Part shown: positions 35,305 to 44,203 of the stretch, piece by piece
How positions within the stretch are numbered: the stretch's first letter is position 1
Layout: the number at the start of each line of letters is the position of its first letter
Source: Rathayibacter rhapontici
GTDB lineage: Bacteria; Actinomycetota; Actinomycetes; Actinomycetales; Microbacteriaceae
Assembly: GCF_001995175.1 (NCBI RefSeq)
Contig: NZ_MUKN01000003.1
Location: 54,345 to 118,344 of the forward strand
Direction: 5' to 3'
Length of the DNA stretch: 64,000 nt
Translations under genes and position numbers: made by a program
Notes under the pieces: generated by a model
Databases searched by the model: none
Told to the model about the DNA's origin: nothing
Seen by the model: only the letters and a program-made list of their open reading frames with translations

Positions 35305-35997
35305 ATGCCGGAGACCACGCGGACCAGGAGCGCACTCGTCGTGCGCGGCGGCTGGGAGGGGCACCGGCCGGTCGAGGCGACCGACCTGTTCCTCCCGTTC
35401 CTCGAGGAGCAGGGCTTCGCGGTCCGCGTCGAGGAGTCGCCCGAGGTCTACGCCGACGCCGACGCGATGTCGGGCCTCGACGTCGTCGTGCAGAGCGTGA
35501 CCATGTCGGAGGCGTCGCCCGCCGCGATCGCGGGCCTGCGCGCCGCGGTGGCCGCCGGCACCGGGTTCACCGGCTGGCACGGCGGCATCGCCGACTCCTT
35601 CCGCGCCTCCTCCGACTACCTGCAGCTCGTCGGCGGCCAGTTCGCCACGCACCCCGCGGTAGCGGAGGGGAGTGAGGACGCGTTCCGTCGGCACCGGATC
35701 GAGTTCACCGGCCTCGAGCACCCGATCACCGCCGGACTCGAGGACTTCGAGCTCGTGACCGAGCAGTACTGGGTGCTGCACGACGACCTCATCGACGTGC
35801 TCGCCACGACCACTCACCCCGCCGAGGCGTGGCAGGAGTGGCACCGCCCCGTGACGTCGCCGGCGGTCTGGACCCGGGACTGGGGGCGCGGGCGCATCGC
35901 GGTGAGCACTCCCGGCCACAGCATCGAGGTGCTGCGGCATCCGACGGTGCGCACGCTCGTCGAGCGCGGGATCCTCTGGACCGCCCGAGTTCTCTGA
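35305..35997 (+). CDS. ThuA-domain protein (second)
   Basis: A 230-aa protein with the ThuA fold: ALVVRGGWEGHRPVEATDLF at the start, FTGWHGGIADSFRASSDYLQLVGGQFATHP in the centre (in part), GLEHPITAGLEDFELVTEQYW, and VWTRDWGRGRIAVSTPGHS. It is only distantly like the one at 4240. It is followed by a 2-hydroxyacid dehydrogenase 40 nt away on the same strand. Other ThuA-like proteins occur with sugar dehydrogenases, so both probably take part in breakdown of an unusual sugar; the reaction is unknown. Confidence 0.85.
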   Translation: MPETTRTRSALVVRGGWEGHRPVEATDLFLPFLEEQGFAVRVEESPEVYADADAMSGLDVVVQSVTMSEASPAAIAGLRAAVAAGTGFTGWHGGIADSFRASSDYLQLVGGQFATHPAVAEGSEDAFRRHRIEFTGLEHPITAGLEDFELVTEQYWVLHDDLIDVLATTTHPAEAWQEWHRPVTSPAVWTRDWGRGRIAVSTPGHSIEVLRHPTVRTLVERGILWTARVL

Positions 35998-36037
35998 TGC
36001 GGCTGCTCCCACCCGACCCCGACCGAAGGACCTCCCC

Positions 36038-37087
36038 ATGACCGACCGCCTCCGCGTCGTCGCCGCCACTCCGATCAGCGACGAGCTGATCGCCCGCGTG
36101 GTGGAGCTCGAGCCGCGCGTCGACTTCGTCGCCGACCAGAGCCTGCTCCCGCCGATGCGCCACCCCGGCGACCACGGCGGCGATCCCGCCTTCGAGCGCA
36201 CTCCCGAGCAGCAGGCCGCGTTCGACGAGCTCGTCGACTCCGCCGAGGTCCTCTACGGCGTCCCGGACGAGACGCCGTCGGCCCTCGCGCGCACCGTCGC
36301 CGCGAATCCGTCCCTGCGCTGGGTGCAGACGATGCCGGCGGGCGGCGGCGGCCAGGTGAAGGCCGCGGGGCTCGACTCCGACGCGCTCGAGCGGATCGCG
36401 TTCTCGACGAGCGCGGGCGTCCACTCCCAGCCGCTCGCCGAGTTCTCGGTGTTCGGACTGCTCGCCGGCGCCAAGTCGCTGCCGAGGCTCCAGGAGCTGC
36501 AGCAGCGGAAGGAGTGGGGATCGCGCTGGACGATGGGGCTGATCTCGGAGCAGACGATCCTGATCGTCGGACTCGGCACGATCGGCCGGGCCACCGCGCA
36601 GAAGCTCCAGGGCCTGGGCGCGCGCGTGATCGGCACGAGCCGGCACGAGGACTCCGTCGAGCACGTCGACGAGATCGTGCGGCCCGACGCGATCGCCGAG
36701 GCGGCCGAGCGGATCGACGGGGTCGTCGTGACGCTGCCCGGCACCTCCGCCACCGAGAAGCTGGTGGGCGCCGAGTTCTTCGCGGCGCTGCGGCCGGGAG
36801 CGACGCTCGTCAGCGTCGGCCGCGGCACCGTGATCGACGAGGAGGCCCTGCTCGCGGCGCTGGACGACGGCCGGGTCGGCTGCGCGGTGCTCGACGTGAC
36901 CGCGCAGGAGCCGCTGCCCGAGGGCAGCCCGCTGTGGACGCATCCCGCCGTGCTGATCAGCCCGCACACCGCGGCGCTCAACGCCGCCGAGGACCGGCTG
37001 ATCGCCGAGCTCTTCGCGCGCAACGCGACCCGGTTCCTCGACGGCGAGGAGCTGATCAACCGCGTCGACACGGTCGAGTTCTACTGA
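36038..37087 (+). CDS. D-isomer-specific 2-hydroxyacid dehydrogenase
   Basis: A 349-aa NAD(P)-dependent enzyme. The NAD-binding signature is ILIVGLGTIGRATAQKLQGL. The catalytic set is present: Arg in LVSVGRGTVIDEEAL, Glu in LDVTAQEPLPEGSPLW and His in VLISPHTAAL. The first 100 residues form the substrate domain. The order after a ThuA-like gene suggests use of a hydroxy acid or keto acid made from a sugar. Substrate unknown; glyoxylate, hydroxypyruvate or phosphoglycerate types are possible. Confidence 0.88.
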   Translation: MTDRLRVVAATPISDELIARVVELEPRVDFVADQSLLPPMRHPGDHGGDPAFERTPEQQAAFDELVDSAEVLYGVPDETPSALARTVAANPSLRWVQTMPAGGGGQVKAAGLDSDALERIAFSTSAGVHSQPLAEFSVFGLLAGAKSLPRLQELQQRKEWGSRWTMGLISEQTILIVGLGTIGRATAQKLQGLGARVIGTSRHEDSVEHVDEIVRPDAIAEAAERIDGVVVTLPGTSATEKLVGAEFFAALRPGATLVSVGRGTVIDEEALLAALDDGRVGCAVLDVTAQEPLPEGSPLWTHPAVLISPHTAALNAAEDRLIAELFARNATRFLDGEELINRVDTVEFY

Positions 37088-37111
37088 TGCGACCGCGCCG
37101 TCGCGTCCGGC

Positions 37112-37480
37112 CCGTCGACCCGTCGCGAACGGCCGTGCGGAGCGAGCGGTGGCGACCATCCGCGACGGATCGGGTGGAGGCCGGGCCACGCAGCGCATTC
37201 TGCGGTGCACAGCCCCGATCCGTCGCAGAGGGTCGCGCGGCGCAGGTGACGGCGACCGTCCGTGACGGATGAGAGTGAGTGAGGGTGGGCCGCCCCGTGG
37301 GTTCTGCGGTCGCGCAGTTCCGATCCGACGCGGATGGTCGTGCGGAGCCGTCGACGGCGTCCGTCCGTGACGGATCGGCATGAGGACGGCCTGCGCGGCG
37401 AGCTCCGCGGCAACGCGGCTCCGATCCGTCGCGAAAGGCCGCCGGGAGCGGGCGGCGGCGGCCGTCCGCGACGGATCGGG
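37112..37480. repeat. Four tandem ~100-bp repeats with internal palindromes (family B)
   Basis: The 547-nt gap before deaD holds four units. Each begins with a form of GATCCGTCGCGAA (about 37120, 37217, 37322, 37423) and ends with CCGTCCGYGACGGATCGG (37157, 37255, 37361, 37461). Spacing is 98-106 nt. The two motifs of a unit are inverted copies of each other. No coding frame with protein-like content crosses it. Confidence 0.7.
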
Positions 37481-37622
37481 CACGGACCCCGACGGCCGGG
37501 CGAGGCCCGCCGAGGAGCGGAATCGGCGCCGCGAACCTCCGATTCGCCTCCACGGGCCCCCGGATCGGCTACTATCCGGGCCGATCAGGGCGATGCGGCC
37601 ACCGCGGAGGCCCTCGACGGCC

Positions 37623-37628
37623 TACCGT
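37623..37628 (+). promoter_or_regulatory. -10 box (TACCGT) of deaD
   Basis: TACCGT begins 12 nt before the ATG at 37635 with no ribosome site between: probable leaderless transcript. Confidence 0.45.
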
Positions 37629-37634
37629 TGCACC

Positions 37635-39530
37635 ATGGCGTCAACCGAAACACCCGATACCGCCCCCGAGGATCAGAGCGCGACCGCCGCTCAGAGCGCC
37701 TCCGAGGCTCCGACCACCGAGGCCCCCGCCGCACCCGCCGCCGCGGCCTCCGACGAGCCCCGCTCGCTCACCTTCTCCGACCTGGGCCTCAGCGAGCCCG
37801 TCCTCAAGGCTCTCAAGGAGGTCGGCTACGAGACGCCCTCGGCGATCCAGGCCGCGACGATCCCGTCCCTCCTCTCGGGCCGCGACGTCCTCGGCGTCGC
37901 CCAGACCGGCACCGGCAAGACTGCCGCGTTCGCGCTGCCGATCCTCTCCCGCCTCGACGTCTCGCAGAAGACCCCGCAGGCCCTCGTGCTCGCTCCCACC
38001 CGCGAGCTCGCGCTCCAGGTGTGCGAGGCGTTCGAGCGCTACGCGTCGGCGCTGCGCGGCGTGCACGTGCTCCCCGTCTACGGCGGCCAGGGCTACGGCA
38101 CCCAGCTCTCCGCGCTGCGCCGCGGCGTCCACGTCGTCGTCGGCACGCCCGGCCGCATCATGGACCACCTCGAGAAGGGCACCCTCGACCTCTCGGCCCT
38201 GAAGTACCTGGTGCTCGACGAGGCCGACGAGATGCTCAAGATGGGCTTCGCGGAGGACGTCGAGACGATCCTCGCCGACACCCCCGTCGAGAAGCAGATC
38301 GCGCTGTTCTCGGCGACGATGCCCTCGCAGATCCGCCGCATCTCGGGCAAGTACCTCAAGGAGCCCGAGGAGATCACGGTCAAGAACAAGACCACGACCT
38401 CCGTGAACACCACGCAGCGCTACCTGATGGTGTCGTACCCGCAGAAGGTCGACGCCCTCACCCGCATCCTCGAGGTCGAGAACTTCGAGGGCATGATCGT
38501 GTTCGTCCGCACCAAGAGCGAGACCGAGACGCTGGCCGAGAAGCTGCGCGCCCGCGGCTACACCGCCGCCGCGATCAGCGGAGACGTCGCCCAGGCCCAG
38601 CGCGAGCGCACCGTCGAGCAGCTGAAGTCGGGCAAGCTCGACATCCTCGTCGCCACCGACGTCGCGGCCCGCGGCCTCGACGTCGAGCGCATCAGCCACG
38701 TCGTCAACTACGACATCCCGATCGACACCGAGTCGTACGTGCACCGCATCGGCCGCACCGGCCGTGCCGGGCGCAGCGGAGCGGCGATCAGCTTCGTCAC
38801 GCCGCGCGAGCGCCGCCTGCTCGCCGCGATCGAGAAGGCGACCCGCCAGCCGCTGACCGAGATGCGCATGCCCAGCGTCGAGGACGTCAACGTCACGCGC
38901 CTCTCGCGCTTCGACGACGCGATCACGGAGGCGCTCGCCGACTCCGAGCGCCTGCAGCGCTTCCGCGACATCATCGGCCACTACGTCGAGCACCACGACG
39001 TCGTCGAGTCCGACGTCGCCGCGGCGCTGGCGATCGTCGCCCAGGGCGAGGAGCCGCTGCTCCTCTCGCCCGACGATCCCCGCTTCGCGCGCCGCGAGCG
39101 CGACGACCGCGAGGCGCGCCCCGAGCGCGACCGCGGAGACCGCGGCGACCGCGGCTTCGACCGCGACCGGGGCGAGCGTCCCGAGCGCCGCCAGCGCCCG
39201 GCGAACAGCAACCTCGCCTCGTACCGGATCGAGGTGGGCCGCCGTCAGCGCGTCGAGCCCCGCCAGATCGTCGGCGCGCTCGCGAACGAGGGCGGCCTCA
39301 ACCGCGGCGACTTCGGGCACATCGACATCCGCCCCGACTTCTCGATCGTCGAGCTGCCGGCCGACCTGCCCCAGGACGTGCTCGACCGTCTCGCCGACAC
39401 CCGCATCAGCGGCCAGCTGATCGAGTTGAAGCCCGACCGCCGCCCGAGCCGCGCCGGCGCCGACCGCGGCGGCCGCCCCTCCGGCCCGTCCCGCTCGTCC
39501 GAGCGCCCGGACCGCAAGCCGCGCTACTAG
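37635..39530 (+). CDS. deaD: DEAD-box ATP-dependent RNA helicase (DeaD/CsdA type)
   Basis: A 631-aa protein. Q motif SDLGLSEPVLKALKEVGYETP, Walker A AQTGTGKTAAF, PTRELA, motif II VLDEADEML, SAT in FSATMPSQIRR, and HRIGRTGRAGRSG are all intact. Residues 470-530 are highly charged (RDDREARPERDRGDRGDR), then comes an RNA-binding DbpA-like domain (SYRIEVGRRQRVEPRQIVGAL ... ELPADLPQDVLDRLADTR; listed in part), and a basic tail. This build is that of DeaD helicases, which remodel RNA in ribosome assembly and cold. Followed by a strong hairpin terminator. Confidence 0.95.
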   Translation: MASTETPDTAPEDQSATAAQSASEAPTTEAPAAPAAAASDEPRSLTFSDLGLSEPVLKALKEVGYETPSAIQAATIPSLLSGRDVLGVAQTGTGKTAAFALPILSRLDVSQKTPQALVLAPTRELALQVCEAFERYASALRGVHVLPVYGGQGYGTQLSALRRGVHVVVGTPGRIMDHLEKGTLDLSALKYLVLDEADEMLKMGFAEDVETILADTPVEKQIALFSATMPSQIRRISGKYLKEPEEITVKNKTTTSVNTTQRYLMVSYPQKVDALTRILEVENFEGMIVFVRTKSETETLAEKLRARGYTAAAISGDVAQAQRERTVEQLKSGKLDILVATDVAARGLDVERISHVVNYDIPIDTESYVHRIGRTGRAGRSGAAISFVTPRERRLLAAIEKATRQPLTEMRMPSVEDVNVTRLSRFDDAITEALADSERLQRFRDIIGHYVEHHDVVESDVAAALAIVAQGEEPLLLSPDDPRFARRERDDREARPERDRGDRGDRGFDRDRGERPERRQRPANSNLASYRIEVGRRQRVEPRQIVGALANEGGLNRGDFGHIDIRPDFSIVELPADLPQDVLDRLADTRISGQLIELKPDRRPSRAGADRGGRPSGPSRSSERPDRKPRY

Positions 39531-39547
39531 CGCTCGCGCGCCGACCC

Positions 39548-39608
39548 CGGAGGGGCCGGTCCGCCGACCGAGGAGCTGCCGCTCCCCGCCGGCGGGCCGG
39601 CCCCTCCG
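39548..39608 (+). terminator. Hairpin terminator after deaD
   Basis: CGGAGGGGCCGGTCCGCC and GGCGGGCCGGCCCCTCCG pair over about 17 positions, 18 nt after the deaD stop. No T-run follows. Confidence 0.65.
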
Positions 39609-39792
39609 TCGTCCCGCCGCTCCGTCGTCCCGCCCCCCTCCGTCGTCCCGCCGTTCCTCCGAGTGGACGCGCAACGGGCCCTGCCCGCCCGCCGGCGCCC
39701 TGTCCGCGTCCACTCACCGCGGCGGCGGAGGGCGACCCGTCGCGGACCGGGCGCACAGAGACAGCCGAAGCCCGGTTCGCGTCGACTCGCGG

Positions 39793-40092
39793 GCGGGGCG
39801 GATCTCGATACGCCCGTTCCCGCGGGCTACTCGATCAGCGAGGGACGATGCGGGGCGCAGGGCGTGGGCGCGGCGGCGCGCATTCCTGCTGGTCGAGTAG
39901 CGGCGGCACGCCGCGTATCGAGACCCGCGTGTCCAGCGGAGTGGATCTCGATACGCCCGCTGCCGCGGGCTACTCGATCAGCAGGGGACGGCGCAGAGCG
40001 TGGGTGCAGCGGCGCGCATTCCCTGCTGGTCGAGTAGCGGCGGTACGCCGCGTATCGAGACCCGCGTGTCCAGGAGGGCGGATCTCGGGAAG
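39793..40092. repeat. Cluster of intergenic palindromic repeats (family A)
   Basis: Alternating inverted halves: GGATCTCGATACGCCCG...GGGCTACTCGATCAGC and CTGGTCGAGTAGCGGCGG...CGCGTATCGAGACCC, in at least five half-units. Two ~120-nt blocks (about 39795-39930 and 39945-40075) are near copies of each other. Lies between deaD and the FetB-type gene; no gene seen in 39609-40096. Confidence 0.75.
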
Positions 40093-40096
40093 CCCG

Positions 40097-40834
40097 CTAG
40101 CCGGCGGCCGGGTGCCGCTGCGGCGCGCCGAACAGCAGCGCGGTCGTCGCCGCGACGACGGCGCCCGCCGCCAGGGCCGCGGCGAGCACGACGAGCTGGA
40201 ACTGCGCGGCCTCCAGCGGCGACGCTCCCGCGAACACCGCGCCGACGAAGGCTCCCGGCAGGGTGACGAGACCGGTCGTCCGCGTCTGGTCCGTCGCCGG
40301 CACGAGCGCCGTCGAGGCCGCCGCGCGCACCAGGCGCAGGGCGGCGCGGCGCGGAGTGCCACCCAGCGCCAGCCAGCCCTCCACCTCCTCCGTCCCCGCG
40401 GCGAGACCGGCGCGCAGCTGCCGTCCCATCAGCGACGCGGCGGTCATCGCTCCGCCGATGACGATGCCGCCGGTCGCGAGCAGGTAGCGCGGCTCCGCCC
40501 CGACGGCCCCGGTCGCGGTGACGACCGCGAGAGGGACCCCCGCCGCGGAGAGCAGCACCACGAAGGTCCGCAGGCCGCTGCGGTCCAGGCCCGCGCGCTC
40601 GCGCACCGTCCACGTCGCCGCGACGAGCATCAGCACCAGGAACGCGGCGACCAGCCGAGCATCCTCGATGATGCCGTGCAGCACGAGGCTGAGGAGTCCG
40701 AGCTGCAGCGCCGCCCGCGTGATCGCGACCGCCTGGGCACCGGGCCGTTCGAGTCGCAGCGCCGCGACGATCGCCGTCGTCACCAGCGCGAGCACCAGCA
40801 CGGCGACGAGCGTCGGAACGGTGGTGGAGGTCAT
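40097..40834 (-). CDS. FetB/YbbM-family (UPF0014) ABC permease
   Basis: A 245-aa membrane protein with about seven hydrophobic helices. UPF0014 features: AITRAALQLGLLSLVLHGII, GGIVIGGAMTAASLMGRQL, EVEGWLALGGTPRRAA, and TTGLVTLPGAFVGAVFAGASP. In E. coli the relative FetB works with the ATPase FetA in iron export and oxidative stress. No fetA ATPase is next to it here, so its partner must be elsewhere. TAGGCT lies 15 nt before the ATG. Confidence 0.87.
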   Translation of the reverse strand: MTSTTVPTLVAVLVLALVTTAIVAALRLERPGAQAVAITRAALQLGLLSLVLHGIIEDARLVAAFLVLMLVAATWTVRERAGLDRSGLRTFVVLLSAAGVPLAVVTATGAVGAEPRYLLATGGIVIGGAMTAASLMGRQLRAGLAAGTEEVEGWLALGGTPRRAALRLVRAAASTALVPATDQTRTTGLVTLPGAFVGAVFAGASPLEAAQFQLVVLAAALAAGAVVAATTALLFGAPQRHPAAG

Positions 40835-40899
40835 GGTGCGTCGAGCCTACGAGGCGCGGGGCCGCGCGCTCGGACCGGCCCCGTCACTCCGCTCGCCCC

Positions 40900-41559
40900 T
40901 CAGCGCCGCAGCACCCGCCGCGCCAGCACGTTGCCCAGCAGCTGCACCAGCTGCACGATCACGATGATCACGAGCACCGCGCCCCAGGTCACGACCGGCT
41001 CGAACTGCCGGTAGCCGTACTGGATCGCGAAGTTGCCGAGACCGCCGGCGCCGATGTACCCGGCGACGGCCGACATGTCCACGATGGCGACGAAGACGAA
41101 GGTGTAGCCGAGGATCAGCGGGCCGAGCGCCTCGGGGAGCAGGACGGTGCGGACGATCCGCAGTCGGCTCGCTCCGACCGAGCGCGCGGCCTCGATCACG
41201 CCGGGCTGCACGGTCAGCAGGTTCTGCTCGACGATACGGCCGATGCCGAACGCGGCGGCCAGCGACAGCGAGAAGATGATCGCGTCGGTGCCGATGCCCG
41301 AGCCGACCACGAGGCGGGCGAGCGGCTGGGCGGCCGCGATGAAGATGATGAACGGGATCGGCCGGAAGATGTTAACGACGACGTTCAGGAGCCCGTAGAC
41401 CAGGCGGTTCGCGAACAGCGCGCCGCCGCGGGTGAGCGCGAGGCCGAGGCCGATGAGCAGGCCGCCGAGCCCTCCGAAGAGCAGGCTGAAGGCGACGATG
41501 TAGAGCGTCTCGCCGGTGGCCTTCGCGAGTTCGGGGAGCAGCTCGATCAGGGCGTTCAT
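40900..41559 (-). CDS. metI: Methionine ABC transporter permease MetI (first system)
   Basis: A 219-aa permease; ATG at 41559 overlaps the metN stop. Five helices. MetI motifs: TLYIVAFSLLFGGLGGLLIG, FRPIPFIIFIAAAQP, EAARSVGASRLRIVRTVLLPEALGP (EAA loop, in part), and VAGYIGAGGLGNFAIQYGYRQF. Imports D- or L-methionine or derivatives with MetN and MetQ, which are encoded just upstream. Confidence 0.92.
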   Translation of the reverse strand: MNALIELLPELAKATGETLYIVAFSLLFGGLGGLLIGLGLALTRGGALFANRLVYGLLNVVVNIFRPIPFIIFIAAAQPLARLVVGSGIGTDAIIFSLSLAAAFGIGRIVEQNLLTVQPGVIEAARSVGASRLRIVRTVLLPEALGPLILGYTFVFVAIVDMSAVAGYIGAGGLGNFAIQYGYRQFEPVVTWGAVLVIIVIVQLVQLLGNVLARRVLRR

Positions 41560-42586
41560 CGGGGCACCTCCGTGAGGTCGACGCGAGCGCCGAGGCGGGC
41601 GAGAAGGGGCTCGACGACGTCGTCCGACGCGTCGAGGGCGACCGTGAGGTGGCCGAAGGCGCGTCCGCGGACGTCGGTGATGCTCCGTAGACCAGCTCGA
41701 GCGGCACACCGGCCGCGGCGATGTCGGCGAAGACGTCGCCCTGCGAGGCGGAGCCGTCCGAGAACGACAGCGTGACCAGCCGGCCGCGGTGGCGCTGCCG
41801 CAGCACGGCCGCCTCGGCGGGGGAGGGCACGGAGCGGACGACGGTCGAGACGAAGCGCCGGGTGACCGGCTCGCGCGGGGCCGAGAACACGTCGAACACG
41901 TCGCCGCGCTCGACGATGCGGCCCGACTCCATCACGGCGACCTTCGTCGCGAGCTGCTGGATCACGTCCATCTCGTGCGTGATGACGAGGATCGTGACCC
42001 CGAGCTCCTCGTTGATGCGCCGCAGCAGTGCGAGGACCTCGCCGGTCGTGTCCGGGTCGAGCGCGCTGGTGGCCTCGTCGGCGAGCAGGATGCGGGGCGA
42101 GGCGGCGAGGGCGCGGGCGATGCCCACGCGCTGCTTCTGACCGCCCGAGAGCTGCTCCGGATGGCTGCGCGCCTTGTCCGAGAGGCCGACGAAGCTCAGC
42201 ATCTCGTCGACGCGGGCCTTCAGCTCGGCGCGCGGAGTGCCGGCGACCTGCAGCGGGTAGGCCACGTTCTGCCACACCGTCTTGGAGCCGAACAGGTTGA
42301 ACTGCTGGAAGATCATGCCGATGCCCAGCCGGATGCGGCGCAGCTCCCGCTCGGGCAGTCCGACGATGTCGCGGCCGTCGATCTCGATGCTGCCGGAGGT
42401 CGCGGGCTCGAGCGCGTTGACGAGGCGCGCGAGCGTGCTCTTCCCGGCGCCGGAGTAGCCGATCACGCCCTGCACGTCGCCGGCCTCGATGTCGAGGCTG
42501 ACGCCGTCGACCGCGGTCGAGGCCGTCGCCCCGCGGGACAGGGGCGGGTAGACCTTGCTCACGTCGGTGAGGCGGATGAGCGGCAC
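41556..42586 (-). pseudogene. metN: Methionine ABC transporter ATPase MetN (first system), frameshifted
   Basis: Walker A GYSGAGKST, signature LSGGQKQR, Walker B ILLADEATSALD and H-loop THEMD are intact. The C-terminal regulatory NIL domain (GRLVTLSFSDGSASQGDVF ... SITDVRGRAFGHLTVALD) is split by one missing base near 41692, where LELVYG should continue into SITDV. Repaired length is 343 aa, the normal size of MetN. The stop overlaps metI by ATGA. The rest of the operon is intact, so I think this is a sequence error. Confidence 0.87.
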
Positions 42587-42701
42587 GGCGCTCCCTTCGA
42601 GGGGTTCGGGCGGGGGTGCCGGTGTCCCGGCGGACGGACGGGATCCCCCGCCGGAGCAGGGGATCCCGTCGCGAGGAGAGGGCGGATCAGCCCCGGGCGG
42701 A

Positions 42702-43580
42702 TCAGCCCTGGGCGGCGGTGTCCGCCTCGACGGTCTCGAGCGAGGCCTCCAGCTCGTCCGCGGGGGTCTTCACGAAGATCGCGGTGCCGCCCGACTGCTC
42801 CGACACTCCGTCGAGCACGGCCTGCGTGCTCTGGTAGATGTCGACGAGCTCCTGGTACGTCTCGTTGTCGGCGTCCTCGGAGCGGGCGGCGAACACGTTG
42901 ACGTAGGGGAGCGCGTTGGGGTCGCTCGGGTCGTCCGTCGCGATCGCGTCGGTCGCCTCGAGGCCGGCGTTCTCGATGAAGTCGTTGTTGATGATCGCGG
43001 CGGCGACGTCGGGCAGCGAGGTCGGGGTCAGCGACGCCTCGAGGGCGGTCACCTCGACCTTGGACTTCGCGGTGTCGACGTCGTCGACGCTCGAGAAGAT
43101 GCTGCCGCCGTCCGTCAGCTCGATCAGACCGGCCGACTGGAGCACGAGCAGTCCGCGGGCCTGGTTGCTCTCGTCGTTCGGAACGGCCACGGTCGAGCCC
43201 TCGGGGATGTCCTCGACGCTGTCGTACTGCGTGGAGTAGAGGCCGAGCGGGTAGATCGCGGTCGCGCCGATCGGCACGAGGTCCTCGTCGGCCGAGGTGT
43301 TGTACTGCGCCAGGTAGACGATGTGCTGGAACTGGTTGAGGTCGATCTCGCCCTCGCTCAGCGCCGGGTTGGGCTGGTTGTAGTCGCTGAAGTCGACGAT
43401 CTCGACGTCGATCCCGGCGTCGGCGGCGGCCTCCTCGTAGGTGGCCCAGTAGGGGTCGCTGGCGCCGACGACGCCGATGCGGACGGTGTCGCTCTCGCCC
43501 GCCGAGGCGGAGCAGCCGGCGAGGGCGAGGGCGGAGGCGGTGATCGCGGTGGTCGCGAGGAGCTTCGTGCGCAGGGACAT
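42702..43580 (-). CDS. metQ: Methionine-binding lipoprotein MetQ (NlpA family, first system)
   Basis: A 292-aa lipoprotein with lipobox LAGC (Cys23). NlpA family features: IGVVGASDPYWATYEEAAADAG, LNQFQHIVYLAQYN, AIYPLGLYS, PNDESNQARGLLVLQSAGLI, and NNDFIENAGL. Supplies MetNI with methionine. It is upstream of metN (115-nt gap). The 246 nt before it hold a GCGACCGG-AG-GCCGGTCGC type hairpin (about 43670) but no SAM riboswitch that I can recognise. Confidence 0.9.
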   Translation of the reverse strand: MSLRTKLLATTAITASALALAGCSASAGESDTVRIGVVGASDPYWATYEEAAADAGIDVEIVDFSDYNQPNPALSEGEIDLNQFQHIVYLAQYNTSADEDLVPIGATAIYPLGLYSTQYDSVEDIPEGSTVAVPNDESNQARGLLVLQSAGLIELTDGGSIFSSVDDVDTAKSKVEVTALEASLTPTSLPDVAAAIINNDFIENAGLEATDAIATDDPSDPNALPYVNVFAARSEDADNETYQELVDIYQSTQAVLDGVSEQSGGTAIFVKTPADELEASLETVEADTAAQG

Positions 43581-43826
43581 GCTGTGGGGATCCTTCCGTG
43601 GAGAGGATCCGCGCGGTGCTGCCCGCTGAGGGGGCGGCGACCACGGGCGGTGCTGATCACCGCCGGCGCTGCGACCGGCCTCCGGTCGCTCGACGCCGCG
43701 TCGACGCGGAACCCGGGGACCACGGTACGGACGTCGCGCGGTGCGCGCGAAACACGCGCGTAACACGACGACTCGCGCCGGACCGAGCAGACGGGGGAGG
43801 AAGGGGCGAGCGGCAGGGGAGGAGGG

Positions 43827-44132
43827 TCAGCCCGCGAGGGCTTCGGCCTCCGCGGCCTCGTGCTTCGCCAGGCGCTTCGCGATCGCGTCGCGCTCGGCCC
43901 GGAGCGACGCGATGGTCGGCTGGTCCAGGCGCGGATCCGCGAGGTCGGCGAACGGGCTCGCCGAGCCGGTGCGGGCCGAGACGAGGGCGGCGTACGCCTT
44001 CGTGGCGGAGCGCAGCTCGGCGCCGGCGCGCTCGACCTTCCGAGGGCTCGAGGCCTTGTCCGAGACGAGTCGGGCGTGCTTGTCGAGGGCGGCTACCAGT
44101 GCCTGGTGGGCCGCGTCAATCTTCTTGCTCAT
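43827..44132 (-). CDS. Small helical hypothetical protein
   Basis: A 101-aa protein, Lys- and Ala-rich, mostly helical (ALVAALDKHARLVSDKASSP, VERAGAELRSATKAYAALVS, TIASLRAERDAIAKRLAKHE) with coiled-coil-like heptads. CATAAT lies 12 nt before the ATG, so a leaderless start is likely. No signal or membrane part. It may be a small nucleoid- or cytoskeleton-related protein; no family recognised. Confidence 0.7.
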   Translation of the reverse strand: MSKKIDAAHQALVAALDKHARLVSDKASSPRKVERAGAELRSATKAYAALVSARTGSASPFADLADPRLDQPTIASLRAERDAIAKRLAKHEAAEAEALAG

Positions 44133-44203
44133 AGGCGCATTATGGCGCAAGCTCGCCTCTCGAGGCGAGACGCCGACCGGGGGACGTCCTCGGAGCGCGC
44201 CCG

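Noticed and set aside
32003..35335. A 1110-aa open frame on the minus strand
   Set aside because: Only its last 134 residues (MerR-TOBE regulator) are real. The rest is antisense to the dehydrogenase pair and modA.
37112..37480. CRISPR array
   Set aside because: Units are about 100 nt, imperfect and contain inverted motifs. There are no unique spacers of regular length and no cas genes.
37334..41014. A 1226-aa open frame on the plus strand
   Set aside because: Shadow of deaD and of the repeats; composition is Arg/Pro/Ala-rich with no domain.
43581..43826. SAM riboswitch before metQ
   Set aside because: There is a GC hairpin, but the conserved core of no SAM class was recognised. A covariance search would decide.
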